Origin: Stenopsyche tienmushanensis
Taxonomy: Eukaryota; Arthropoda; Insecta; Trichoptera; Stenopsychidae
Assembly (NCBI GenBank): GCA_008973525.1
Contig: WACJ01000290.1
Span: forward strand, 124,001 to 188,000
Direction: 5' to 3'
Length of the DNA: 64,000 bases
Position numbers and translations under genes: made by a program. Position 1 is the first letter of the stretch. The number at the start of each line of letters is the position of its first letter. The notes beneath the pieces were generated by a model that was not told the DNA's origin, searched no databases, and saw only the letters and a list, made by a program, of their open reading frames with translations. Positions 1 to 12,100 of this stretch are shown piece by piece.

Positions 1-119
1 ATATTAGTATAATATGGCAAATGATTATATGCGAAGGACGAAATTTTGCACGCTGAAAGATTGTTAAATCCACTAACCACAACAAATCTGAACACATCGA
101 CGATGGCATTATTATTTTT

Positions 120-390
120 CAATTACGCTAATAAACTACTAATTGGCGAGCTTAGGCGATGCCTAGGGGCAGTATTGTTATATTAACCTTATCCTACCGG
201 TGATGTATTTACTACACATCGACTCTAATAATGGGAATATCGATATGAAATATAATAGATACGGGATTCAGATTTTTAGCATTCCTCTGTAATATAATTA
301 CGAATCATATGAAAGTATTATAGTACATAAGTATTGATCTGCAGCGACGGAAATAAATGATTCGTCGGGAAATCGGGAATTTCCGTAAAG
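120..390. repeat. Dispersed repeat, copy A (inverted relative to 32705-33025)
   Basis: The segment from the start of the word GGCGAGCTTAGGCG to GTCGGGAAATCGGG recurs in reverse complement at 32705-33025, with the same order of landmarks: TCACCGGT/ACCGGTGA, a TATCGATATGAAATATAATAG block, a CTGCAG block and the TCGGGAAATCGGGAA end. No coding capacity is seen, so it looks like a non-autonomous interspersed element of about 300 bp. Class is not determined. Confidence 0.75.
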
Positions 391-1405
391 CATCTCCGTA
401 AATTTAAATCATATTCATTAGATCATATTTCCCATCTCTCAAAGATTTGAAAAATATTACTCCATTGTACTTTTTTGGAAAATTGAATGTAAACAATTAA
501 GAAATATTAATGCATTGTCATTTGGACTTATTGAGGCTGGTGTACATTCGTTGGAAATATGCGGAATCATTAGCAATTCTTCCAAATGTCGAGTGGGTGG
601 AGATATCCAAGATACTCATCCGAGCATGGAAATCGTTAGGCATTATTTAGACTTAACGACGAACCGATATATTGTTAATCGAAGCTCCCATTTGCATATG
701 AATTGACTGTTTGACCCCAAGTACAATCGGGAAGTCTCAGTTAGGAAGCGCTCATACAATAGGTTATGTTTGTTTTCATAACGGTCGCCGCCGGTAATGC
801 AGTCAGCTGTTGGATCGGCATCCGCCGCCTGTTTCGAATTTATGTCTTCCTTTCAAAAGGCGTATTTTTTATATCTAAAAAGCATCAGCAGCCGCCCGCA
901 ACAATGTCTTCGAGACATTTATCTTCGTTTTTATTTTTATTTGAGCTTATTATATACACACCCTTCGCTTAACATATGACATCAATTGTTCGATGCCATC
1001 TGCCGGCAAAGAAAATGTGTTAAAGGCACGCGCTAAAGTATAAACAGGGGTTCTTAAGCTAAATATAACTGGCGGAATATGATTGAAATATGTATATTGT
1101 GGATTCTAGGGATAAAGGGCTTTTCATGGCTAAATTGAAACATGGTTATTTAAAATGTTTTTTAGCTAAAAGATAAACTATGAGTAAGTATTGATTGTCT
1201 CAGTATTTAATTAACAGAAAAAAATTGAGGCCAAACCTAAATGAAGACGAACGATAGCAAATATTGATACTGATGATCTCCCAAATTCGTTTGTACATAT
1301 TTATCATCCATAATTTGGATTTAAACCTTAATAAAAAGTGTTCAGGAACTCATCCATCATACCAACGTATGATCAACAACTGTGAACATCTGATAAATGG
1401 TGTAT
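391..1405. other. Non-coding stretch without recognised feature
   Basis: Only short, low-complexity open frames are present on both strands. I see no splice-consistent exon, tRNA-like fold or family match. The missing first exon(s) of the monooxygenase homologue at 9.2 kb could in principle lie here or outside the window, but no exon with a DOMON-like start was found. Confidence 0.4.
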
Positions 1406-1494
1406 TTAACGCTTCGACGAACACATCTGCATTAAGCGTCATTTTTTGCATGAAAAAACGATGCATTATGCAGACGTGTCCGCCAACGTGTTAA
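1406..1494. mobile_element. Palindromic MITE, copy 1
   Basis: An 89-bp near-palindrome begins TTAACGCTTCGACGAACAC and ends in the reverse-complement-like GCAGACGTGTCCGCCAACG followed by TGTTAA. The arms carry CATCTGCATTA and TGCATTATGCAGACG around a short centre. A second copy with the same arms lies in an ING3 intron at 19911-19999, so this is a mobile miniature element, not a local structure. Confidence 0.75.
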
Positions 1495-2312
1495 ATGCGA
1501 TTGTGCCACATACAGTTACAGAAAATTAATATACACCCCTATGGTGGTCTATCAACAACTTACAAAGATGTTTCCATAACTGTATCTGGTCACAAACTGA
1601 GGTTAAACATAAAGTCTCTAAATATACGAATACTTTTGGGTCCTCCTAATATTATTGCTAATCTTATACATTTCGACATGTTTGATCAATCGATTTGATT
1701 CGTTTTAGCATGATTTTTTTCTATTCTTTCCCTACTTTTATATTGCCAATTTAATTGTCTTTAATCATATATATTTGACTTAAATTCTTAAGTAAATAGT
1801 TTATAAATTAGCGATAATAAAGCATCCAGCCTTAAAAATAGATTCCACATTAGCTCTAAATATACATCCATTTGCCTATTCGAACAAACAGTAAACAGGC
1901 AAATTGATCATTTAATGGCGAATTCGGGAATACTCGTCTAAGAAACAAATAATTTATTGATGCGATCAATCGCGATTCGGGATCCCATTCGGTGATTTGT
2001 ACGTGTTCATTCTTTATTCATCCCATGGATGCTAATCGGGAGCGCTAAATGGCGATAATCTAACATCAATTTAAGACTTTGCATATTTGATTTTTTTTTT
2101 AAGCACCGTCTCGATGGATTTAAAGGATAGCGTTGTGTAAAAACGTTCTGGAATTTGAAACGTCTGCGGTTATTAAAAGTTCGCTTCCTAAAAGCTCTCA
2201 CCTGCTTTCGACAGCTGCACCAATTTCTTGAAAAGAACATATGCGGTGCTTCGAATTTCTCGCAGCGATAATCAATCTTTTCCGCACGTGCAATTCTATG
2301 CACCCACGCGAC

Positions 2313-2360
2313 TATAAAAGCCACCTAAATATAAATGGAATTTCATACCCTCAGATCAGT
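2313..2360 (+). promoter_or_regulatory. Possible TATA/initiator pair
   Basis: TATAAAAG at 2313-2320 is followed by an arthropod-type initiator TCAGT at 2356-2360. Spacing of about 45 bp is longer than usual and no first exon could be connected to it. It might serve an unidentified 5' exon of the downstream monooxygenase homologue, but this is only a guess. Confidence 0.2.
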
Positions 2361-2803
2361 GACACCCAAACAATTTCAAGTGAGGGGTTGTATGATAATA
2401 TACAATCTATTGCTTGGATATAATAATCTCCATAAAAAAATTATCAACAAAGTATTAATATTTCAAACCAATCAACAATAAGAAATTGCTATTTTTTTTT
2501 GTTAAGTTGGACATCGGTCTCAGATTAAAAAGGTTCGGATTAAAATCTAGACTGAATAAATGCATTGTGCCCAACTGCTCTTATAATGTGGACGCGTAGA
2601 AAAAAAGAAGAGTCGACCGACAGCCCAAGCAGCAGTATAGCGTGTTCTTCCCGCCGGGGTCCTCTGTAGTCTCACAACTGGAGTCTCTCTCCGAGATAAT
2701 AAATATCTTGGATGGCTTGATGGCCGGATTGTCACGGGACAAGCAAATTTACATCTACACAAAGGCTCGGATTCAAATCCATTTCGGACAATAGAAATAA
2801 AAT

Positions 2804-3523
2804 ATTAGGGTGTTCCAAAAGTTTCTTTCGTTTTCATATTAAGCAAAAAATAAGCAATAATTTGTATTACATCCAAATTTATTGAATAATATATAATCAA
2901 TCCTGTTGTATTACCTTTCTCCGTCTCTCCGGAAGCCTCATAATGCCTTCTTGCCAAAATTTCCCAGGTTTGTTGGCAAAATATTGATCAGGGGGTACAT
3001 TTTTATATCATTTTTTGAATTAAAATTTTTACCACGTAAAGAATTTTCCAATGAAAGAAATAAATACTAATCTGAAGGGGCAATGTCTGGAGAGTATGGA
3101 GGATGAGATAAAACATCCCAGTCAAATGATAGCAAAACTTTTTTTTAGATGTAGGCCAGGTTTAGCTACAGTTAAAACTTCTGTACCCTTGGTCCAAGAC
3201 CGTTTACATTGGATATTCTCATAGAGTATCCAACTTTAATCTCCAGTGACAAATCTCTTCAAAAAAGGCTGGCTATTATGTCGTCGGAGAAGAAGATCGC
3301 ATGTTGAAATACGCTGAAGTTTATTTGAATCAGTCAGTTCATGAGGAAGCCACACATCTGAACGATTGATGTAACCCAATTTTGTCAGATGATTATGGAC
3401 AGATGTCCGTGGAATTTCTAACTTGTTAGCTATTATGCAAACAGTATATCGCGGGTTTTTTTCAACCATGGCTATAATTAGATCTGTGTTCATTTGCGAA
3501 AGAAACTTATGGGACAACCTAAT
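2804..3523 (-). mobile_element. Internally deleted mariner element with both terminal inverted repeats
   Basis: The left end TTAGGGTGTTCCAAAAG and the right end reading CTTATGGGACAACCTAA form imperfect terminal inverted repeats of about 27 bp; the left end follows TA. On the minus strand the body encodes mariner transposase pieces in order: a helix-turn-helix stretch (KNPRYTVCIIANKLEIPRTS), WLPHEL, RFVTGDE-like, WILYEN, and PYSPDIAPSD of the D,D34D catalytic core, with stop codons and frameshifts between. At about 720 bp it is well short of the usual 1.3 kb, so it is a dead, internally deleted copy. Confidence 0.9.
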
Positions 3524-3526
3524 ATT

Positions 3527-4843
3527 TTCCCAATAAAAATCTCATATGGAAGTTCCCGAGTTCGTACGATTTAACGCCTTGGGCGACTTATTTTAGGGCT
3601 ATCTTAAATCGCAGGTCTATGCATATAAACCGTAAGGCGACAAATTCAACGAAAATTGAGCCACCCGAATACGTGCCACCAAGCAAAACCGCGGCGGACA
3701 TTAGAACGACGTTATATTCTATACGCATATTTTTTGACAATGAATGCATTTATAGTCTAAAGTTACAATATTTAAATAAAAATCATAGCGTATTTTTAAA
3801 AAGATTCAGAATCTTTGCTTAAAATTGCAATTTTTGCCCCAAGCATGTGCTATATATGAAATACAAATAACCTCGGTATGCCAACAGCTGTGTGTAAGTG
3901 CTTCTCAAATATCCACACCGATAATCTAAGATCAAATTTAAAATAATATTTGTTCGATAGAAAAATATTTTTCCGAAAAAATATCCAAAATATTATTATT
4001 TTAATCCAATAGTCCGATTATAACAATGAATCAACCTTAATTCCAATTTATCTTAAAAAATCAAATCGTATCAATTAGACTCTCAATGACTACTCAATGT
4101 CCGATGGCTTTTTTCTGTTTTTTGAGTTATATACATGTAATTCATCAAGTCAAATTTAATTAAACGAGGGCAAAGAACACGTTGATCTCCTAAATATTAT
4201 TGAATTTTAGTGTTTTGATAATAATTTTGCTCATAAAATTCGCAATTTTTCTCTCATTTGCTTATTTTTCTGAATTAGAAATACTTCATGTTTTGATTAC
4301 ATGTAATATGAAATACGTGCTTCAATTTTTGGCAGAGTTTTTAGCTGCTTTTCATATTTATTTTTGTTAAAAATGCATGCTCGATAGGAATATTTAATGC
4401 TGGAGGCATAAATAACAATATGGTTTTATTAATCTTATTTTACCATAAAATAGATAGGAATCACGTTGACTACCACTGATTTTAAGAAAGCATAAAGCTT
4501 CACAAGTGTTTAGCTCTTTACAGCGAGATTTATAAAGATCTCTCAACTAAAAGCAACCAATCGAAAATAATAGATTTTTCGCAAAAGATAAAGAACTTAT
4601 CTTATGTTTTTGACTATCTTTGTTCTAAGACTTCGTTTAGACCAGAAGTCAAAATATTTAAGTTGTGTAATCCCAAACACTAAATCACGAGACTAACTAC
4701 TGACATAAAGCCTTTCGCTTTGATTCTGAAATTATTTTAAGCAATTTATTACCAATGGCATTATAATCTACATCTTCGTATCCTTATTTGATTTTATATT
4801 GGTTTCAATCTTCCATCACCTATTAATTAATCTATTTTATGCG
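3527..4843. other. AT-rich non-coding stretch
   Basis: No plausible exon, RNA gene or recognised repeat was found. Short open frames lack codon bias, homology and splice context. Confidence 0.4.
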
Positions 4844-4943
4844 TTATAGTCAACCCTCCTATAGCGCCCATTTCGTTTGAGGCGTCTTTTACGTAAGCAA
4901 AGTGGTCCCTATCTCGATTCTATAGAAGAGTTGATTGTACATT
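4844..4943. mobile_element. Short pogo/Tigger-like MITE
   Basis: About 100 bp bounded by TATAGTCAACCCTCCTATAG and its imperfect reverse complement CTATAGAAGAGTTGATTGTA. The same termini bound a longer relative at 14797-14979. There is no coding capacity. Assignment to pogo/Tigger rests only on the style of the termini. Confidence 0.55.
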
Positions 4944-5224
4944 GTATAGTCCTCCTTTCTTAGGTGATATACAGCTCCTTATATTTTACAGTATCAAATA
5001 TTGGTATAATGGATAGATCCTAAACTCGATTAAAACCCAATTAATACGAAATACATATACGGGAAGAAGACTTTTATACTTTTACCATAACTGTATGTTT
5101 ATTAGAAAAATTGCAGACTAAATATTACTAACATAGCAAACAGGCAAACTTAGTAACACGTAATATAAAAAGACAACCATGAAATATAAACCGTGCCACA
5201 AGTACACAATTTCCAATTGTATTT

Positions 5225-5290
5225 CAACGTCTATATATCGCCATTTCGCATTTTTGGCGAAAATTTCTCGCAAATATATAACGTTGATTT
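5225..5290. repeat. Small palindromic dispersed repeat (partner at 31245-31325)
   Basis: The word pattern ACGTCTATATATCGCC ... TTTTTGGCGAAAATTTCTCG ... ATATAACGTTG recurs with substitutions at 31245-31325 inside the serine protease gene. Both copies have inverted arms around a TTTTGG centre. Likely a MITE. Confidence 0.5.
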
Positions 5291-5428
5291 GCATTTAAAT
5301 GATTAAATCTTCTCGTATTTATAGAGGAATGTTAAAACGATTCTTCACGATATTTAATCTGTCTTCTAGAAATAACATGGGAGATGTTGTTATTGATCAG
5401 ATTGACACATGAATTAGAGAGATTAGCA

Positions 5429-5617
5429 TTAGTCAACGGAAGTAAAGATGAGATCTTCCAATCGGAGTTGAGAGCACCTCGGCGCGGTCCGTAGACGATG
5501 GTCCCGACCAACGAGTCGGCTGCGATGAACGACGGAACACGTTTTGGACTTCATTCGTTCGGCGACAGAGATCAAAATGAGGCAGGTGATCAATAAAAGG
5601 CCGAACAATTGACACAA
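5429..5617 (-). other. Unassigned open frame with hydrophobic stretch
   Basis: This locally GC-richer minus-strand frame encodes a hydrophobic run (CQLFGLLLITCLILISVAE) followed by a basic, two-cysteine tail ending in LEDLIFTSVD. It opens further upstream to about 5705 with no in-frame ATG; the 5617 boundary is a TTG codon. It may be a terminal exon of an unknown gene or a chance frame. No family is recognised and no convincing acceptor was found. Confidence 0.2.
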
Positions 5618-5857
5618 CGTTTGTATTAAATTATCACACAGCTTGATAATTAGTGGTAAGCATGTGAGCGTGATGCAGTGGTAGATGCTTCGTCGAAGTG
5701 CTTTCTAGGACTCAAAGTTGGTCGTCTTCTTGAAAATCCCCCTCGCGGAGATCCTTCTAAATCATGGTCTGGTATCCAACTCAATACTGGGCGTCTTCTA
5801 TTATTGAAAATAGAAACTCCAAAACTGACAGACATACAATTTTTCCAGTATTTCCAT

Positions 5858-6530
5858 CCGTTATAACGAGGGTATGAAGCGTCCGTGGCAAGTATGTAAC
5901 TTGCACCCTCCCCCTCCCCCCCTCCCCAATGTAAGTTAGCCTCTGAGAGAGCTTCTGTAATCGTACAAATCATAGAAAATGCCGCAAAAGGTCTTTGTGT
6001 TCAACCGGTCCGTTTTTCGGACCGATGGACACAGAGCCATAACTAGGGTACGAAGCGCCCGTGACAAGTATCTAACTTAACGCCCCCCCCCCACCCGCCA
6101 AATCCAATTTATTTTTTAAAATTAACTAATCCTATTATAAATGCAATATATTATAATGTTTGATTTAAAATAATATACAAAAATAGTCCCAAAAGTACCC
6201 AACCTAATGCATAGATGGAAGTTATTGTTGTAAAAAAACTACTATGATAGAATGTGTCTAGACACTACGTTGCTTCCGTGATCGTACAGATCATTGAAAA
6301 TGCCGCAAAAAACCCTAAAAGAGAACGGAGTGGTCAATAGGTTTGTATGCTCAATCGGTCCGCTTTTCGGACCGCTGATATAATGAATGAGCGGCTCGCA
6401 ATCGGATGCCATACTTGAACATAACGATAATGAAGAAAATGATGATTAGACAACTTAGCATATATTATAAAAACGGACAGAGTCAATCAATGGCGGGCGC
6501 CTACTTTACCACCCCCTTGTTACGGCCCTA
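5858..6530. mobile_element. Composite hAT-like element carrying mariner fragments
   Basis: Two starts of a family with the head (C)AGAGCCATAACTAGGGTA and a C-rich tract occur at about 5865 and 6032; the downstream one ends at about 6530 in CCCTTGTTACGGCCCTA. Inside, at 6186, a piece beginning ATAGTCCCAAAAGTACCC and containing CGGTCCGCTTTTCGGACCG matches the mariner-like family at 28985-29540 and 46041-46604. The same nested arrangement recurs at 17102-17692, so the composite itself has been mobile. Confidence 0.6.
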
Positions 6531-6534
6531 TTTA

Positions 6535-6800
6535 ATATTATAATGATTTAAATCAAGTTCCTGCGCTTCGCCTTTAGCTGCATCTAACAAAGCCCTAGCC
6601 ACCTTGTATCGAAAGTAGACAACGTTTATTTAACGATAATTAACATTAACTACTTGTAGACGAAAAAGCAGCTTTGTAGATTATAATTTAATGCCGATAT
6701 GTACAATTATTCAAGTTTCGGAAATTGTTATTAATATCCGCAGCGTTGAAAGCTTGATAGACTGTAACTTTCCTGATTTACATATTAAATCAGATGCCAC
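6535..6800 (+). repeat. Dispersed repeat with CTTGTATCGAAAGTAGAC core, copy 1
   Basis: A core containing CTTGTATCGAAAGTAGAC, a TTTATTTAA/ATTAAC block and AAGCAGCTTTGTAGATT recurs at 13320-13500, 17740-17950, 28320-28480 (3' part) and 31380-31590. This copy has a longer 3' part (GAAAGCTTGATAGACTGTAA) shared with 28320-28480. No coding capacity. Confidence 0.7.
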
Positions 6801-7635
6801 AAATTAAAACGTTGCATCCGAGATTGTAATAATTGCAAGAAAATCGGTATCATGATTCGCATGAAATTCTAGAGCAGTCATTAAATCTTCAACACGAATA
6901 CGAAATTCTCATTGTAAATCACGGATCATTTCATTATCTGCGAAATGGGAGAATTTTTGTTTAGGAAAAAATATCTCTCAACACCCATAGTGGAATTTCA
7001 TCAGTCGGTCCATTGTTTCGTCGCGATCATTACGATTGTTTTCCCTGGACGACCGTGGAAAACGAAACAAATTCACACGAATATGTGAGATTTGAGCTAT
7101 TGAAGAGTCGTTAACCTTGTGGGCCGTTCAAGGTCTAGGGCACCATTGAGTCTCAATGTCATCAAATTAGGTTCACACGAAGATCATGCCGATTTTTTTC
7201 CGCACCAAATGCAGCCAAATGAGCTATTTTGCAATTACACAATAATTAAACCCGACACGCCAGTCATGGTTATCGATATGAACGTAGGCATTCAATGGGG
7301 TTTTACACCATCGACTACAATTAAAATTATTTCGAACCCAATCCGCATTATTTTCATCGATCCCACGCTATTTCAGCTAAATTTGCTCCATTATTTTTTT
7401 TATAAATTCTACTCGACCCGATTTGAATTTCGCTTTAAAAATATCGAAATTAAATTATAAATTCATCCCCGCGTTTTAATTGGGCGCAATGTCAAATTTA
7501 TTTAATAACAGGATAATCGATTGTTTCAATAGCGACAGTTCAATCAAAACGTCGATTTTAATATGGCCGCATTAAATTTGCATTAAGACCATAGTGCCTA
7601 ATGCGCTGACGTTTAAAATCTGACAGATCGATGAT
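6801..7635. other. Non-coding stretch without recognised feature
   Basis: Open frames here, the longest about 110 codons at 7119-7460, lack homology and splice support. Nothing else was recognised. Confidence 0.4.
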
Positions 7636-7643
7636 GTCTAAAT

Positions 7644-8423
7644 CAGCGTTCCCCAACCTTTTTAAATCTGTGGACCGGTAAAAAAAAAGGGGAAAAAATG
7701 CGGACTAATACTTAAATAAAAGTGGTAATTTACCAGCATAACAAAAACAATCGACAAATGCATCAACAATATCCTGTATTTTTTTTTCAAATACACTTTT
7801 TTTTAAATATATAAAAATCTAGTACACTTACTTTCTGAATATGCCTCGTATATTGGATATTCTTGGCTGTAGTGCTGTCTCTGACAAAGGAAGTGCTGCA
7901 TTTACGTCCTGTCTATTTCTTTATTTCAATTTTATTAAGGTCATGGGCAAAAATGCTTTTTCGCATGAATAGCTTGTTGAAAAAATGACATCAATAAATT
8001 TATAGCTTTGCAACTTAAAAATGGATTTTCATCTTCCACTGATATCCAAAACTGAGGCAGTGTTAATCTTTTATATCTGAACATCGTGGCGAAAAAGACA
8101 TTGTTATTTTTCTCTATGTTATAAAGAACCAGCTTCTTTTTAAATGCATCAACCTTATTTCTCAGTTTAAAAATATTTGTACAAAACTTCCGGAGAGAAA
8201 TGTTAAGTTCATTAAGTAGACTAAATATGTCTGCCATATATGCGAGTTTACTTATCCATTTCTCGCCCAAAAAATGTTCTAGTAAGCCGAGTTTCTCTTC
8301 ATAAAATGTTTTGCTTCTTCCCTTAACTCAAAGAGACACAAAAGAACCTTTTCTCTTGATAGCCACCTCAATTCTGCATGGAGTTTAATAATTTTACTCG
8401 CGGATTCCAGTTGGGGAACACTG
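7644..8423 (-). mobile_element. Degenerate hAT element with target site duplication
   Basis: Termini CAGCGTTCCCCAAC and the inverse of CAGTGTTCCCCAAC bound 780 bp flanked by GTCTAAAT and CTCTAAAT, an 8-bp target duplication with one mismatch (7636-7643 and 8424-8431). The minus strand encodes transposase remnants like those of the ZBED5/SCAND3 type: LHAELRWLSREKVL, then ISKLAYMADIFSLLNELN and LRNKVDAFKKKL. Frameshifts and loss of the N-terminal half make it non-autonomous. Confidence 0.88.
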
Positions 8424-8788
8424 CTCTAAATAAATTTTTAATCCAGCCATGACCAACATTCACAATAAAACGGACGGTTCAAACAAATGACGGATATTAT
8501 TTAAAAAAAACTTAATTTTCGTTACTTTATTTTTCAGTTATATAATTTTTAAACTCCAAAGTTTATGGAAATTAATTTAAAAAACTTAATTTTGGTACTA
8601 AAACTTAATTTTTCATTTAAATACACAGTCCCCCTGACATAAACAATGTCCCTTTTTATTGATTTTTTCAAAAAAATGCTTAATATTTCCCAAAACAAAG
8701 GAAATATTTTTGGTTAATCTGTGTTTTTATATTAACCAGGTAGATATTTATTCGCATAACAAACTGCGTATATAAACAATATTTTTAC

Positions 8789-9030
8789 TATGCCTATGTT
8801 ATTCCCGCAAGTGTAAACAATAAGTTGACAAAGTTTTACCGCAATCGGATGAACGGTATGGCAGCGCATTAAATACGAACAAACAAATATTGATTTTAAT
8901 ATATTAGACTATGCCTATGTTACTCGTGCAATCCTTAGCAATAAGTGGACGAATTTTTATCGTAATTTAATGAATGGTATGGCAGCACATTACATACGAA
9001 CAAACAAAGATTAATTTTTATATATTAGAT
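8789..9030 (-). repeat. Two tandem about 121-bp units of a dispersed repeat family
   Basis: Units 8789-8910 and 8911-9030 both begin TATGCCTATGTTA and end in CAAACAAA followed by a TATATTAG block; each contains AA-GAATGGTATGGCAGC-like text (first unit GAACGGTATGGCAGCGCATT). Related copies in the opposite orientation lie at about 51060-51290 and 13790-13960, with one in this orientation at about 30600-30750. Class unknown. Confidence 0.7.
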
Positions 9031-9186
9031 AATCAAAAAATTGGGCTGGACAACTTTCTTATTTTTGAAAGTTGATTTATTTTTGAAATTTGTATTAGAC
9101 TTGCATATTTAAATGGTTTTCAGAACATGGTTTTTATTATTGCATTTCAATAAACGAAAACTAACGATCAATCTATTAATTTCCAG

Positions 9187-12100
9187 GATTGTCATCTCGT
9201 CAACGGAATACCAGAATTGGACGAATCCCACGACTATGAGCTAGTGTTTGGACTCCGCAATCACACTCACGTTGTCGTCGAATTCCGAAGACCGCTCAAT
9301 ACATGTGATCACGATGATGTCGTTATTAATGTAAGCAAACATATCAACAAAATCCAAATAAAATTTAGATGTGGAATCAATATTGATTTTAATATAATTT
9401 AATTTACAGTCGGACGCTGTTAACGTTCAATGGACGCTGGGAAAAGGTAATCCGATAGCAAACGGCTGGAAAGGATGGCAAGGATCTCGCACGTTGCGCC
9501 TCTTAAATCCAAAAGCTCCAATCCCTGGTATATCGCACAGCAATGATTACAAACAATGGGACGTTGTCCTCAAAAATGTAATTTTTACAAATTTAAATCA
9601 TAATAAATTATATTATCAGCGTGTTTTTAATATTTTATTTATGCATTTCAGTATGAAATACCAGAATACGTAGCGTCTCTATTCTGGGTTAAAATTTTCA
9701 AAGTGCCCGCGCTCGATAGAAAGCATCATATCGTGGGTTATCACCCGGTTAGCACGTCTGGAACTGTGCGGCATGCCGTACTTTATGAATGTGCAGTGGA
9801 AGCAGGTGCCGAAAATGGCCAATGGGATCATTGGGCCGAAGCAAATGGGACCACTATCCTGAAAATGCCGCAGGATTGGGGTTTATGTATAACGCCTGTG
9901 GCAACGTGGGCAATCGGATCCAAAGGTATTATTATCGTCCTGAAAATGCACGTCGATTTGTTTTTATTTGGTACGTGTTTAATGTTATTTATTTTGAAAC
10001 AGGAGAAATGTTTCCTGAACACGTTGGAATACCTTTGGCAGAACCGCACGGGGTAACATATTACATGCTTGAAGTGCACTGCGAAAATTTTTCATTGAAA
10101 AAAGGTAAATTTAATATAATAAATTTATACTTATAAATTTATACACATATGTGCGTGTTATTAATATTTAAATATTTTTGAAGTCGTCGATAATTTCGGA
10201 TTAACGATTCTATACACGGATGAATTACGCCAACACGATGCTGGCGTAATGGTAAGCGGCGTCACAGTATCTGCTCTTCATGTTTTACCTGCCGATCAGC
10301 CACGATATCGTTCAGCCGGATATTGTGCCGAACCATGTACATCGAAGGTGCTTATAAATTTATAATAATCATATAAATAACAACGATTGCATTTAAATAA
10401 TGTATTTATTTAATTATTTAGATGTTCCCTGAAGACGGAATTAATATTGTATCGGTTTTGCTGCATGCCCACAGCGCCAAAAGGAAGTTATCTTTGAGAC
10501 ACATCAGAAACGGAGAAGAGCTCCCTAAAATAGCAGAGGTATAATCTTAAATATTTAGATTATTTACGTTGATTTATATTTGGATTTAGTTTCATAACAA
10601 TATTCCTTTGTGCAGGACGAATACGACGATAATAAGATACAGCAATCTAGAGTATTACTGGAAGAGCGGAATGTTCTCCCCGGAGATGAATTAATAACGG
10701 AGTGTTTCTATAATACTCAAGGACGATCCAGGCCAACGTTAGGAGGATATTCATCGAAACAAGAAATGTGTCTTGCGTTTATACTCCATTATCCGCGTAT
10801 ACCACTGGCTGGATGTTATTCGATGACGCCGGTTAAAGAATTCTTCGAAACCTTTGGCGTGAAAGAATTTTATTCGTTTGATATGACGCACGTGGAGAAT
10901 ATGTTCCTCACGTCGGGGTAAATAATTTGAATCTCGTACGTTAAAATTTTCAATAAAACAGTATTTTGTATAACGTATTACGATATGATTACAGATCGCT
11001 AGAAGGACATGAAGCTGTTAACGTGAAGAGTTCAGATGTAATTGATGAATCCAATCAAGGCGACGATCAAGGTGTTAGTGTTTTAGGTAAAAACCCAAAT
11101 ATCCGTTTAATGATAGTTTCAACCCGTCGATGAAATAAGTCTGGCTGGACCTTCATACATTTTGTATGGAAAATGATGTTAAAATATTAACTTCTGCATG
11201 ACGATTTCTTCCCCGTTGATATTTGGCAGCCATTTGATTGTGCCTGGGCTGTAAACGTCCTCCGAAAATAGTTTCGATATCAGAAAACCTTCTAATTATT
11301 TATTTATTTATGGAAACCCAACAGCTTTACATATATAATTAGCCATGGATTGGAAATATTACAAAACCAATTTTTATAGAATTGATTTCTAGTTAGAATT
11401 AATTTCTAGAATTTTGTAAACTCTTTTGATACAATCCACATATTTTTGGTATTTGGGATTCCAGATTTGAGACGCATTTTTTAATTTGCTTCTTGCATAA
11501 GCACGGTAGAGAATTTTTAAAGTCTTAGGTCGTTCAAAAAAGCTCAAATCGTGCATTATGAATCCCAATTAGCTTGTAGATTTTGTAACTATGTCATTAA
11601 TGTGTACATCAAAGATGAGCTTTGAGATTGAGCTCTAATTTATTGTTTGAGCAGTATTCATCGAGACGGTGTAAGTCAGTCTGTAGTGCATTAGCATCGT
11701 TGATTGAGGTGATTTTAGCAAAGATTTTCATATCATCAGCAAAAGTTAAAATATTAGAATTGTTGAAGCAATGGATAATATCGTTTACAAAAATGTTAAA
11801 TAACAGAGGTCATAGATTCGATCCCTGGGGAACATCACTGAGTATGACAACCCAACCCAAAAAGTCTGGCCAGACCTACTCATTGACGGAAGCGTTAGTG
11901 AACATATTTCATAATTTAGAAATAAAAAATGCCTATTAATTTAATTTTATAAATTTCAGGAACACTCGTCATAAAAGAGCCTTTCGAGTTCAGAAATAAA
12001 ACGTTTATTGCGCATTTGAACGAGCTCCCGTGGGACGAGCCGATATTCACAAAGAGAATAGAAGACACGCTGTACAAAGGAAAGCACATGACATTCTGTC

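Noticed and set aside
9789..10136. Alternative 115-codon frame over monooxygenase exons 3-4
   Set aside because: Out of frame with the conserved copper-site motifs; a shadow.
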